Shown here: positions 1 through 8,400 of the stretch, in pieces
Layout of the letters: each line of letters starts with the position of its first letter
How positions within the stretch are numbered: the first letter of the stretch is position 1
Assembly: GCA_002471275.1 (NCBI GenBank)
Contig: DKPQ01000014.1
Location: 254,979-267,995 of the forward strand
Reading direction: 5' to 3'
DNA from: Flammeovirgaceae bacterium UBA7330
GTDB taxonomy: Bacteria > Bacteroidota > Bacteroidia > Cytophagales > Cyclobacteriaceae
DNA length: 13,017 nt
Program-made: the position numbers and the translations under genes
Notes under the pieces: generated by a model
Told to the model about the DNA's origin: nothing
The model's database searches: none
Seen by the model: only the letters and a program-made list of their open reading frames with translations

Positions 1-248
1 GTAGCACCACCAACTCTTCTACTTTTTACTTCAACTGAAGGAGAAACATTGCTTAGCGCATTTTTCCAAAGTTCCAATCCGTTCTCCTTTGTCTTTGCTT
101 CTACAATTTTGATAGCATCATAGAAGATAGTATAAGATATACTCTTCTTACCTTGTAACATAAGGTTGTTTACAAACTTGGTAACAAGTGTATCCTGATA
201 GATTGGATCAGGAAGGATGTATCTTTTCTTAGGTGAATTCTTTCTCAT
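1..248 (-). CDS. rpsG: 30S ribosomal protein S7 (N-terminal part, cut by window edge)
   Basis: S7 is a primary 16S rRNA-binding protein that nucleates assembly of the 30S head and lines the exit (E) site. About 82 residues are visible, starting MRKNSPKKRYILPDP at an ATG (246-248). They include the conserved stretches TKFVNNLMLQGKK, FYDAIKIVE and VEVKSRRVGG, which are typical of bacterial S7. The family is usually about 155 residues, so the C-terminal half lies beyond position 1. The start is only 8 bases after the rpsL stop, so rpsL and rpsG form one transcription unit, as in most bacteria. No Shine-Dalgarno sequence is needed in this lineage and translational coupling to rpsL is likely. The usual downstream partner fusA would be outside the window (inference). 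Confidence 0.97.
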   Translation of the reverse strand, partial: MRKNSPKKRYILPDPIYQDTLVTKFVNNLMLQGKKSISYTIFYDAIKIVEAKTKENGLELWKNALSNVSPSVEVKSRRVGGA

Positions 249-256
249 TACTCAGA

Positions 257-637
257 TTATTTTTTATCCTTCGGCTTTTTAGCACCGTATTTAGATCTTC
301 TTTGCAATCGACCATTAACTCCAGCAGTATCCAATGCACCACGGATGATATGATATCTTACTCCGGGCAAATCTTTTACCCTACCGCCTCTGATCAATAC
401 AATTGAGTGCTCCTGAAGGTTGTGACCTTCTCCAGGTATGTAGGCGTTTACCTCTTTGCTGTTGGTTAAACGTACCCTGGCCACTTTTCTCATGGCGGAG
501 TTAGGTTTCTTAGGAGTGGTTGTATACACCCTTGTACATACTCCCCTTCGCTGTGGACAACTGTCCAAAGCTGGAGATTTTGATTTTGAAGTCAGTTTTT
601 TCCTGCCTTTTCTAACTAATTGTTGTATAGTTGGCAT
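257..637 (-). CDS. rpsL: 30S ribosomal protein S12
   Basis: S12 sits at the decoding centre of the 30S subunit and contributes to codon–anticodon fidelity. The 126-residue protein begins MPTIQQLVRKGRKK and has the family's core motifs: CPQRRGVC, TTPKKPNSAMRKVARV and the PGEGHNLQEHS / RGGRVKDLPGV loop. Lys43 and Lys88, the residues most often altered in streptomycin resistance, are both Lys, so nothing here predicts resistance. Asp89, the residue that RimO methylthiolates in other bacteria, is present. The length matches the family, and the C-terminus is the usual Lys-rich tail. It is the first gene of a unit with rpsG (8-base gap). A well-matched promoter lies about 50 bases upstream. The bases before the ATG (ATAGGGTA) contain AGGG, a weak Shine-Dalgarno-like match that is unusual among the genes here. 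Confidence 0.99.
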   Translation of the reverse strand: MPTIQQLVRKGRKKLTSKSKSPALDSCPQRRGVCTRVYTTTPKKPNSAMRKVARVRLTNSKEVNAYIPGEGHNLQEHSIVLIRGGRVKDLPGVRYHIIRGALDTAGVNGRLQRRSKYGAKKPKDKK

Positions 638-664
638 TACCCTATTGTTATGTCAATTATTTGT

Positions 665-683
665 GTCCCGATAATTTGGGGAC
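665..683 (-). promoter_or_regulatory. Short hairpin at the start of the rpsL leader
   Basis: On the minus strand GTCCC (679-683) pairs perfectly with GGGAC (665-669) around a 9-base loop. It begins one base after the -7 element, so it falls at or just beyond the expected transcription start. It could protect the 5' end of the mRNA, affect promoter escape or be a target for feedback by S7 or S12. The sequence shows only the stem. Five base pairs can occur by chance, so confidence is modest. Confidence 0.4.
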
Positions 684-684
684 G

Positions 685-716
685 CAAAGATAGAAATATT
701 GATTATATAACACAAT
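685..716 (-). promoter_or_regulatory. Bacteroidota-type promoter for rpsL-rpsG
   Basis: Reading the minus strand, ATTG (713-716) is followed after exactly 20 bases by TATCTTTG (685-692). This fits the Bacteroidota primary-sigma consensus, a -33 TTTG/TTG and a -7 TAnnTTTG at about 19-21 bases, with a perfect -7 element and 3 of 4 bases at -33. The spacer is very A/T-rich. The start of transcription is expected around 676-681, which gives an rpsL leader of about 40-45 bases. It separates rpsL-rpsG at least partly from the upstream rpoBC transcript. Confidence 0.8.
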
Positions 717-759
717 GGGAAACGTAAATCATTTAAAGATTTATGCTTCTCCCATTGTG
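711..759 (-). repeat. Perfect 10-bp inverted repeat spanning the DUF3467 gene end and rpsL promoter
   Basis: CACAATGGGA and its exact reverse complement TCCCATTGTG lie at 711-720 and 750-759. The 29-base centre also contains a short AAATC/GATTT repeat, so a longer interrupted stem is possible. One arm is inside the last codons of the DUF3467 gene, and the other contains the -33 element of the rpsL promoter. In RNA it could be a weak terminator for the rpoBC transcript, followed by TTATATAATC, which is A/T-rich but not a real U tract. As DNA it could be an operator over the rpsL promoter. The sequence does not decide between these. Confidence 0.6.
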
Positions 760-1076
760 CCACCGAAATTCATTGGAAATTTAGGTATCTCATCAGCTTG
801 TTTTACCTCACCAAAAGTGGCCTCATATTTCTTGATATTATCCTGCAATGCTGCTAATAACCTTTTGGCATGCTCAGGAGTGATAACAATCCTTGATTTC
901 ACTTTGGCTTTTGGTACACCCGGCATCAGACGAATAAAATCGATCACGAACTCACTACTGGAGTGAGCAATCATGGCCAGGTTAGCATACACGCCTTCGG
1001 CTGTCTCTTCAGACAACTCGATGTTGATCTGGTTCCCTGGCTTTTTATCTTTCTTATCGTCTTTCTTCTCCTCCAT
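741..1076 (-). CDS. DUF3467 family protein, coupled to rpoC
   Basis: I recognise this 111-residue protein as DUF3467 (PF11950) by its pattern, and its biochemical function is not established. Residues 1-14 are a highly charged, probably disordered tail (MEEKKDDKKDKKPG). The body contains INIELSEETAEGVYANLAMIAHSSSEFVIDF, shown here in fragments as INIELSEETAEGVYANL and HSSSEFVIDF, followed by PGVPKAKVKSRIVITPEHAKRL split as LMPGVPKAKVKSRI and VITPEHAKRLLAAL, then a C-terminal helix and a loose tail ending NFGGTMGEA. There is no signal peptide or membrane segment, so it is cytosolic. Its ATG overlaps the rpoC stop by one base (TAATG), which implies translation coupled to rpoC. This position after rpoC is a recurrent arrangement in Bacteroidota. 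The context suggests a role with RNA polymerase or its expression, but that is inference only. Confidence 0.9.
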   Translation of the reverse strand: MEEKKDDKKDKKPGNQINIELSEETAEGVYANLAMIAHSSSEFVIDFIRLMPGVPKAKVKSRIVITPEHAKRLLAALQDNIKKYEATFGEVKQADEIPKFPMNFGGTMGEA

Positions 1077-4000
1077 TAGGCCTCGTATTCCTTAGATCTT
1101 TCGAACTCTTCTTTTGAAGAAACCAAGTTTTCGTATTCCTCTGTTGAGGTCACGATCTTGTTCTGGAATTTTCTGATACCTGTACCGGCCGGGATCAGGT
1201 GACCAACGATCACATTTTCCTTGAGACCAATCAGATGATCTGACTTACCCTTAATGGAAGCCTCACTCAAGACTTTGGTCGTTTCCTGGAAGGAAGCCGC
1301 TGAAATAAAGCTTTCAGTACCCAAAGACGCCTGAGTGATACCCTGAAGGATTGGTTGAGAAACAGCAGCTTCAGCATTTCTTACCTCCACAAGCTTCATG
1401 TCCTTACGTTTCAGGTTCGAATTCTCATCCCTTAATTTTCGACTGGTGATGATCATACCAGCTCTCAGGGATTCCGAATCACCCGGATCTGATACCACCT
1501 TCTTATCCAGGATGTTATCGTTTTCTTCCATGAATGCAAATCGATCCACTACCTGGTTTGTCAGGAAGTTAGTGTCTCCGGCATCGATGATGATCACTTT
1601 TTGCATCATCTGACGAACGATCGTCTCAATGTGCTTGTCATTGATCTTCACACCCTGTAGTCGATAAACCTCCTGGATCTCATTCACCAGGTATTCCTGT
1701 ACTGCAGTCGGACCTTTTATGGCCAAAATATCTGCCGGAGTAATGGCCCCATCAGAAAGTGGATCACCCGCTTTCACGAAGTCATTGTCCTGCACAAGAA
1801 TATGTTTAGACAAAGGCACCAGATATCTTTTCTTCACACCATCTTTCGATTCAATGAAGATCTCTCTGTTACCTCTTTTGATTCCACCGTATGTCACCAC
1901 ACCATCAATCTCACTTACTACCGCAGGGTTCGATGGGTTCCTTGCCTCGAACAACTCTGTCACTCGTGGAAGACCTCCGGTGATATCTCTTGATTTACCA
2001 GTCTTTCTAGGAATCTTAGCCAGAACCTGACCTGCTTTTACCGTATCTCCTTTGGATACGGAAAGGTGAGCTCCAACCGGGATGTTATATCCTTTGGAAT
2101 CATCCTTGCCTTCTACGATAATGGCAGGGTTCTTAGACTTATCTTTCGTATCAATGATTACCTTCTCTCTGTGACCAGTTTGTTCATCAGACTCTTCCTT
2201 GAAAGTAATACCTTCAATAATTGCCTCGAAGTCAATTTTTCCATCAAACTCGGAAAGGATTACTGCGTTGTAAGGATCCCAGAAACAGATCTCATCTCCT
2301 TTGCTCACCTTGTCACCATCCTTCACTTTAAGGATTGCACCGTAAGGCACGTGGTTAGCGATGAGCACCCGCTCTTTCTTAGCATCCATGATTTTGATCT
2401 CTCCTGATCGACCCATGGCTACTTTGATCTTGTTTCCTTCTTCGTCTGTAGAATCAACCGTTCTCAGCTCATCAAATTCGATGACACCATCAAACTTGGC
2501 TTTGATGTTTGCATCCACAGCGATGTTGGATGCAGTACCTCCAACGTGGAAGGTTCTCAAAGTAAGCTGAGTACCAGGCTCACCAATTGACTGTGCGGCA
2601 ATTACCCCAACAGATTCGCCAATGTGGGCCATGTTTCCAGTAGAAAGGTTTCGACCGTAACACTTCGCACATACGCCCTGTTTAGACTCACAAGTCAATA
2701 CCGATCTGATCTCCACTTCCTCGATACTCGTGTTATAATCAATTCGCTCTGCAACCTCCTCAGTGATCTCTCCACCTGATTCTACAATCAGTTCTTCTGT
2801 GATCGGATCATATATATCGTGTACAGAAACCCTTCCAAGAATACGCTCAGAAAGTGCTTCCACTACTTCTTCGTTATCTTTCAATGCAGATACTGACAGA
2901 CCTCTCAGGGTACCACAGTCATCCTCATTGACTACCACATCCTGTGCCACGTCGACCAATCGTCGAGTCAGGTAACCGGCATCAGCAGTCTTAAGTGCTG
3001 TATCCGCTAGACCTTTCCTGGCACCGTGTGTAGAGATGAAATACTCAATTACATCCAGTCCTTCTTTAAAGTTGGATAGGATCGGGTTTTCGATGATCTC
3101 ACCCACAGAACCCTGAAGGTTCTTTTGTGGCTTGGCCATCAAACCTCTCATACCTCCCAATTGTCTGATCTGCTCTCTCGAACCCCGTGCTCCGGAGTGC
3201 ATCATCATATAGATAGAGTTAAAGCCCTGATTGTCTTCTTCCAGTTGCTTCATCAGCGTATTGGTTAATTGAGTGTTGGTCCTTGTCCAAATATCAATAA
3301 CCTGGTTGTATCGCTCATTGTCTGTGATCAGACCCATCAGGTAGTTGTTCCAAACAACTTCAACTTCTTCTTTTGCCTGTTTTACCAATGGATCTTTTTC
3401 ATCAGGAACCTTGATATTGTCAAGTCCCATTGAAAGACCTCCTTTGTAGGCCATCTGGAATCCAAGTTCCTTGATGTCGTCCAGGAAGTGAGCCGTTGCA
3501 GTCATTCCACAGATCTTAAATACTGTGGAAATGATCTTCTGAAGCTTTTTCTTGGTCAAAAGTTCGTTTACATATCCTACTGCTTCAGGAACATGCTGAT
3601 TAAACAACACCCGTCCGGCTACTGTCTCAATGATTTGAGTCTCAAGTGTTCCGTCTTCTTTTCGAACTTTCGTTCTTACTTTGATATAAGCATGCTTAGA
3701 AATCTTTCGCTCATTGATGGCGATAATAACCTCCTTGGCATCGTAGAATATCTTACCTTCTCCAGGTACTTTCTCTTCATCTGTGCTTCTTCTTCCTTTG
3801 GTGATATAGTACAACCCAAGTACCATATCCTGAGAAGGTACAGCGATAGGCGCACCGTTGGCAGGGTTCAGAATGTTGTGCGTAGAAAGCATTAATAATG
3901 AAGCTTCCAATATGGCTTCATGTCCCAGTGGAACGTGAACCGCCATCTGGTCACCGTCAAAGTCAGCGTTGAATGCAGTACATACTAATGGGTGAAGCTG

Positions 4001-5383
4001 AATCGCCTTACCCTCAATCAGTTTTGGCTGGAATGCCTGAATTCCTAACCTGTGAAGTGTAGGGGCCCGGTTTAGCATGACCGGATGTCCTTTCAATACA
4101 TTTTCCAGGATGTCCCATACCACAGGGTCTTTTCTATCAACAATTTTCTTCGCAGACTTAACCGTCTTAACGATACCTCGTTCGATCAGCTTTCTGATGA
4201 TGAATGGCTTGAACAATTCCGCAGCCATGTCTTTTGGCAGACCACATTCATGCATTTTCAGCTCAGGTCCAACCACGATAACAGAACGACCTGAATAGTC
4301 AACCCTTTTACCCAAAAGGTTTTGACGGAATCGTCCTTGCTTACCTTTAAGCATATCACTCAACGACTTCAATGCACGGTTTCCATCGGAACGAACTGCA
4401 TTGACTTTTCTTGAGTTATCAAAAAGTGAATCTACAGCCTCCTGAAGCATCCTTTTCTCATTCCTGAGGATTACTTCCGGTGCTTTGATATCAATTAATC
4501 TCTTTAACCTGTTGTTTCGGATGATCACCCTTCTATAAAGGTCGTTCAAGTCAGAAGTAGCAAATCTTCCACCATCCAACGGCACTAATGGACGTAATTC
4601 CGGCGGAATCACTGGTACCATTTTAATGATCATCCACTCAGGTTTGTTCTCAATCCTTGTACGAGCATCCCTGAATGCTTCAACAACTCTCAGTCTTTTA
4701 AGGGCTTCAGCTTTTCTCTGCTGAGAAGTATCGGTAGCTGCCTGATGTCTTAACTGGTAAGACATTTCGTCAAGCTCCAACCTTGAAAGTAACATCTCCA
4801 GTGCTTCCGCGCCCATCTTGGCGATGAACTTGGTTGGATCTTCGTCGTCCAGCAATTGATTTTCTCTAGGAAGCTTATCCAGGATATCCAGGTATTCTTC
4901 CTCAGTAAGGAAATCCAGCTGGCTTATGCCATCTTCTTCTTTTACTCCCGGATTGATAACGATATATCTTTCGTAGTAGATAATCTGATCCAGTTTCTTG
5001 GTTGGTAAACCAAGCAGGTATCCGATCTTGTTAGGTAATGACCTAAAGTACCAGATATGAGCTACAGGTACTACCAACTCGATATGACCCATGCGCTCTC
5101 TACGAACTTTCTTCTCTGTAACTTCAACACCACATCGATCGCAGATGATCCCTTTGTAACGGATACGCTTATATTTTCCACAGTGACATTCCCAGTCTTT
5201 CACAGGCCCGAAGATTCGCTCACAGAACAAACCTCCCATTTCAGGCTTATATGTTCTGTAATTGATGGTTTCAGGCTGTGTAACCTCACCGTGAGAGCTT
5301 TCCAAAATTGACTCTGGGGAAGCAAGGCTAATAGTGACTTTAGAAAAGTCAAGGTTCAATTTTTTATTTTTTCTGAATGCCAT
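1076..5383 (-). CDS. rpoC: DNA-directed RNA polymerase subunit beta'
   Basis: Beta' carries the catalytic magnesium site of RNA polymerase. The 1435-residue protein has, in order: the N-terminal zinc site (Cys66, 68, 81, 84); the rudder/lid region; the active-site loop NADFDGDQM with Asp474, 476 and 478; the bridge helix (about 775-805, ending TADAGYLTRRLVDVAQD); the second zinc site (Cys823, 898, 905, 908); and the trigger-loop region around QSIGEPGTQLTLRTFHVGG. An insert of about 180 residues (roughly 953-1131) follows, then RDITGGLPRVTELFEARNP. The insert occupies the position of the Gram-negative SI3 domain. Length is usual for Bacteroidota. It starts at ATG 5381-5383, 52 bases after rpoB, with no Shine-Dalgarno sequence (AGATCATAAAT before the ATG). 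The stop overlaps the DUF3467 start. All catalytic and zinc residues are intact. Confidence 0.99.
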   Translation of the reverse strand: MAFRKNKKLNLDFSKVTISLASPESILESSHGEVTQPETINYRTYKPEMGGLFCERIFGPVKDWECHCGKYKRIRYKGIICDRCGVEVTEKKVRRERMGHIELVVPVAHIWYFRSLPNKIGYLLGLPTKKLDQIIYYERYIVINPGVKEEDGISQLDFLTEEEYLDILDKLPRENQLLDDEDPTKFIAKMGAEALEMLLSRLELDEMSYQLRHQAATDTSQQRKAEALKRLRVVEAFRDARTRIENKPEWMIIKMVPVIPPELRPLVPLDGGRFATSDLNDLYRRVIIRNNRLKRLIDIKAPEVILRNEKRMLQEAVDSLFDNSRKVNAVRSDGNRALKSLSDMLKGKQGRFRQNLLGKRVDYSGRSVIVVGPELKMHECGLPKDMAAELFKPFIIRKLIERGIVKTVKSAKKIVDRKDPVVWDILENVLKGHPVMLNRAPTLHRLGIQAFQPKLIEGKAIQLHPLVCTAFNADFDGDQMAVHVPLGHEAILEASLLMLSTHNILNPANGAPIAVPSQDMVLGLYYITKGRRSTDEEKVPGEGKIFYDAKEVIIAINERKISKHAYIKVRTKVRKEDGTLETQIIETVAGRVLFNQHVPEAVGYVNELLTKKKLQKIISTVFKICGMTATAHFLDDIKELGFQMAYKGGLSMGLDNIKVPDEKDPLVKQAKEEVEVVWNNYLMGLITDNERYNQVIDIWTRTNTQLTNTLMKQLEEDNQGFNSIYMMMHSGARGSREQIRQLGGMRGLMAKPQKNLQGSVGEIIENPILSNFKEGLDVIEYFISTHGARKGLADTALKTADAGYLTRRLVDVAQDVVVNEDDCGTLRGLSVSALKDNEEVVEALSERILGRVSVHDIYDPITEELIVESGGEITEEVAERIDYNTSIEEVEIRSVLTCESKQGVCAKCYGRNLSTGNMAHIGESVGVIAAQSIGEPGTQLTLRTFHVGGTASNIAVDANIKAKFDGVIEFDELRTVDSTDEEGNKIKVAMGRSGEIKIMDAKKERVLIANHVPYGAILKVKDGDKVSKGDEICFWDPYNAVILSEFDGKIDFEAIIEGITFKEESDEQTGHREKVIIDTKDKSKNPAIIVEGKDDSKGYNIPVGAHLSVSKGDTVKAGQVLAKIPRKTGKSRDITGGLPRVTELFEARNPSNPAVVSEIDGVVTYGGIKRGNREIFIESKDGVKKRYLVPLSKHILVQDNDFVKAGDPLSDGAITPADILAIKGPTAVQEYLVNEIQEVYRLQGVKINDKHIETIVRQMMQKVIIIDAGDTNFLTNQVVDRFAFMEENDNILDKKVVSDPGDSESLRAGMIITSRKLRDENSNLKRKDMKLVEVRNAEAAVSQPILQGITQASLGTESFISAASFQETTKVLSEASIKGKSDHLIGLKENVIVGHLIPAGTGIRKFQNKIVTSTEEYENLVSSKEEFERSKEYEA

Positions 5384-5402
5384 ATTTATGATCTATAGGT
5401 TA

Positions 5403-5421
5403 CCCCGACCATAGGCCGGGG
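5403..5421 (-). promoter_or_regulatory. GC-rich stem-loop in the rpoB–rpoC gap
   Basis: On the transcribed strand CCCCGGCC (5414-5421) pairs with GGTCGGGG (5403-5410) around the loop TAT, giving eight pairs including one G·U. On the other strand the same position would be an A·C mismatch, so the structure is better as minus-strand RNA. It is the most GC-rich spot in an otherwise A/T-rich gap and lies 19 bases upstream of the rpoC ATG. There is no U tract after it, so it is not a standard terminator. It may be an mRNA-processing or stability element, or may affect rpoC translation. Confidence 0.65.
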
Positions 5422-5435
5422 CTGTTATTTAAATC

Positions 5436-8400
5436 TTAGTCAAGAGTAATTTCAAGTGCCAATCCACGAAGTTCGTGAACAAGTACGTTGAAAGATTCAG
5501 GAATATTAGGCTTCTGCATATTTTCACCTTTTACGATGGCTTCATATGCTTTGGCTCTACCGATAACATCATCAGACTTGATCGTAAGGATTTCCTGAAG
5601 GACATTGGCTGCTCCAAATGCCTCGAGTGCCCATACTTCCATCTCACCAAATCGCTGACCACCAAATTGTGCTTTACCACCAAGTGGCTGTTGAGTAATC
5701 AGTGAGTAAGGTCCAATGCTCCTGGCGTGCATCTTGTCGTCGACAAGGTGACCCAGTTTAAGCATATAAGCTACCCCTACGGTGATAGGCTGATCAAATC
5801 GATCTCCTGTCAATCCATCATAAAGGTATGTTCTACCAAATGATGGCAATCCGGCCTCTGTCAACTCGCTTTGAACTTCCTCTTCCGTAGCCCCATCGAA
5901 AATTGGAGTAGCATATTTTCTACCCAATTTCAATCCAGCCCATCCAAGTACCGTTTCGTAGATCTGACCGATGTTCATCCTTGAAGGTACACCCAGCGGA
6001 TTCAATACGATATCCATTGGTGTTCCATCTTCGGTAAACGGCATATCTTCTTCACGAACAATTTTGGCAACAACACCTTTGTTTCCGTGTCGACCAGCCA
6101 TCTTGTCACCCACTTTCAGTTTACGCTTCTTAGCCACATAAACTTTGGCAAGCTGAACAATGCCTGCAGGAAGTTCATCCCCTACCTCAAGCGTAAATCT
6201 TTCACGCTTGAAGATACCAGAGATCTCATTTCTCTTGCTCATGTAATTCTTAACCAATCGATAAACCTGGTTATTGGTTTCATCATCAGTCGTCCATCCT
6301 TCGATGATCAAATCTGAAATCAGATTGGCCTCTTCTGGAACGTTGTAATTACTTTCATCCCTGTAGATGTTTCTCTCAGGGAACAAATTAGCTTCGATAT
6401 TCTTTCTGCTGAACTTGGTTCCTTTTGAGAATATTTCTTCACCAAACTTATGTTTGATACCCTGACAAGTCTTGCCATCCAGGATCTTAGTCAGTTTTTC
6501 GATCATCTGAATCCTTACCTCAGCAAGTTGCTTACTGTATTTACTTTTCAGTAATTCAACTTCTTTTTTGGTTCGGGATCTCAGGTCTTTGTCTTTCTTA
6601 GGTCTTGAGAAAAGTTTGGTGTCAATTACCACACCTCTCAATGAAGGAGAAGCTTTAAGAGAAGCATCTTTCACGTCTCCGGCTTTATCACCGAAGATTG
6701 CTCTAAGAAGTTTTTCTTCCGGAGTTGGATCAGACTCGCCTTTAGGAGTAATCTTACCAATCAAAATATCACCTTCTTTTACCTCTGCACCCATTCGGAT
6801 GATTCCATTTTCGTCAAGATTCTTCACAGCCTCTTCACTAACGTTTGGAATCTCAGAAGTCAATTCTTCTTCACCTCTTTTTGTATCTCTTACTTCAAGT
6901 TCGAATTCTTCGATGTGAATTGAAGTGAAGATATCTTCCCTAACAACTTTTTCGGAGATAACAATCGCATCCTCAAAGTTGTATCCTTGCCATGGCATGT
7001 AAGCTACCAGTAGGTTCCTACCAAGTGCCAATTCACCTTTTTCTGTAGCAAATCCATCACAAAGTGGCTGACCTTTTACAACCTTTTGTCCCTTTCTCAC
7101 GATTGGTTTCAGGTTGATACAAGTATCCTGGTTAGTTCTTCGGAACTTGGTAAGCTTATACTCTACACTTGAACCATCGAACGATACCAGTTCCTGCTCA
7201 GGAGACTTATCATATTTTACGACAATCTTTTTGGCATCTACGCTCTCGATAACACCGTCTCCTTCTGCCACGACAAGTGCTCTGGAATCTATGGCTACCC
7301 TGTCTTCAAGTCCGGTACCAACGATTGGCGCCTGTGGCTTGAGAAGAGGGACTGCCTGACGCTGCATGTTGGATCCCATCAACGCCCTGTTCGCATCATC
7401 ATGCTCCAGGAATGGGATCATCGATGCCGCCACAGATACAATCTGGTTTGGCGCAACGTCCATATATTTTAGTTCTTTAGGATCTACCACAGGGAAATCT
7501 CCTTCGAACCTTGCTTTTACTCTATCGTTGACAAACTGTCCATCATCTTCCAATGGTGCATTAGCCTGCGCGATGTTGAAAGTATCTTCTTCTTCAGCAG
7601 TCAGGTATTTTACATTACCTGTCATGTCTACTTTACCTTCTTCAACATCCCTGTAAGGGGTCTCGATGAATCCCATCTGGTTCACTTTGGCGTGAACACA
7701 AAGAGAGGAGATCAATCCGATATTTGGACCTTCAGGAGTTTCGATCGTACACAATCTACCATAGTGAGTATAGTGAACATCTCGAACCTCAAACCCTGCT
7801 CGCTCCCGGGATAGACCACCTGGTCCAAGTGCAGACATCCTTCGCTTGTGCGTGATTTCTGCCAATGGATTGGTTTGATCCATAAACTGAGACAGCTGGT
7901 TAGTTCCAAAGAATGAGTTGATCACAGAAGACAACGTTCTTGCGTTGATCAGATCAACTGGCTTGAAATCTTCGTTGTCCCGAACGTTCATTCGCTCCCG
8001 GATGGTTCTGGCCATTCTGGAAAGACCAACACCAAATTGTGTATAAAGTTGCTCACCAACAGTTCTCACCCTTCTGTTGCTCAGGTGATCGATATCATCG
8101 ACCACTGCGCGGCTGTTGATCAAACCGATAAGGTATTTAACGATCAGAATGATGTCCTCAGTAGTCAATACCCGGGTATCATAGCTGATATTTAGCCCTA
8201 ATTTTTTGTTGATTCTATAACGTCCAACTTCTCCCAGGTCATATCGCTTGTCACTGAAGAACAAACTTTGGATAATATCCCTTGCAGTCTGCTCATCAGG
8301 AGCGTCTGTGTTTCTTAATTGTCGATAGATCTGCTCTACCGCTTCTTTTTCAGAGTTTGAATTATCTTTTTGAAGCGTATTGTAGATGATTGAGTAATCG

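Noticed and set aside
5403..5421. Rho-independent terminator between rpoB and rpoC.
   Set aside because: The hairpin is followed by GTAACCTATAG, not a U tract, and termination here would cut off an essential gene with no other promoter. I kept it only as a regulatory stem-loop.
7741..7760. Apparent rifampicin-related change in RpoB: Thr520 in RLCTIETPEG where E. coli has Pro.
   Set aside because: By alignment this equals E. coli Pro560, not Pro564, which is in the ETPEG that follows and is conserved. It is probably a lineage difference, not resistance.
7712..7909. Minus-strand open frame of 65 codons within rpoB.
   Set aside because: It lies in another frame inside the highly conserved rifampicin region of rpoB and has no credible protein features.
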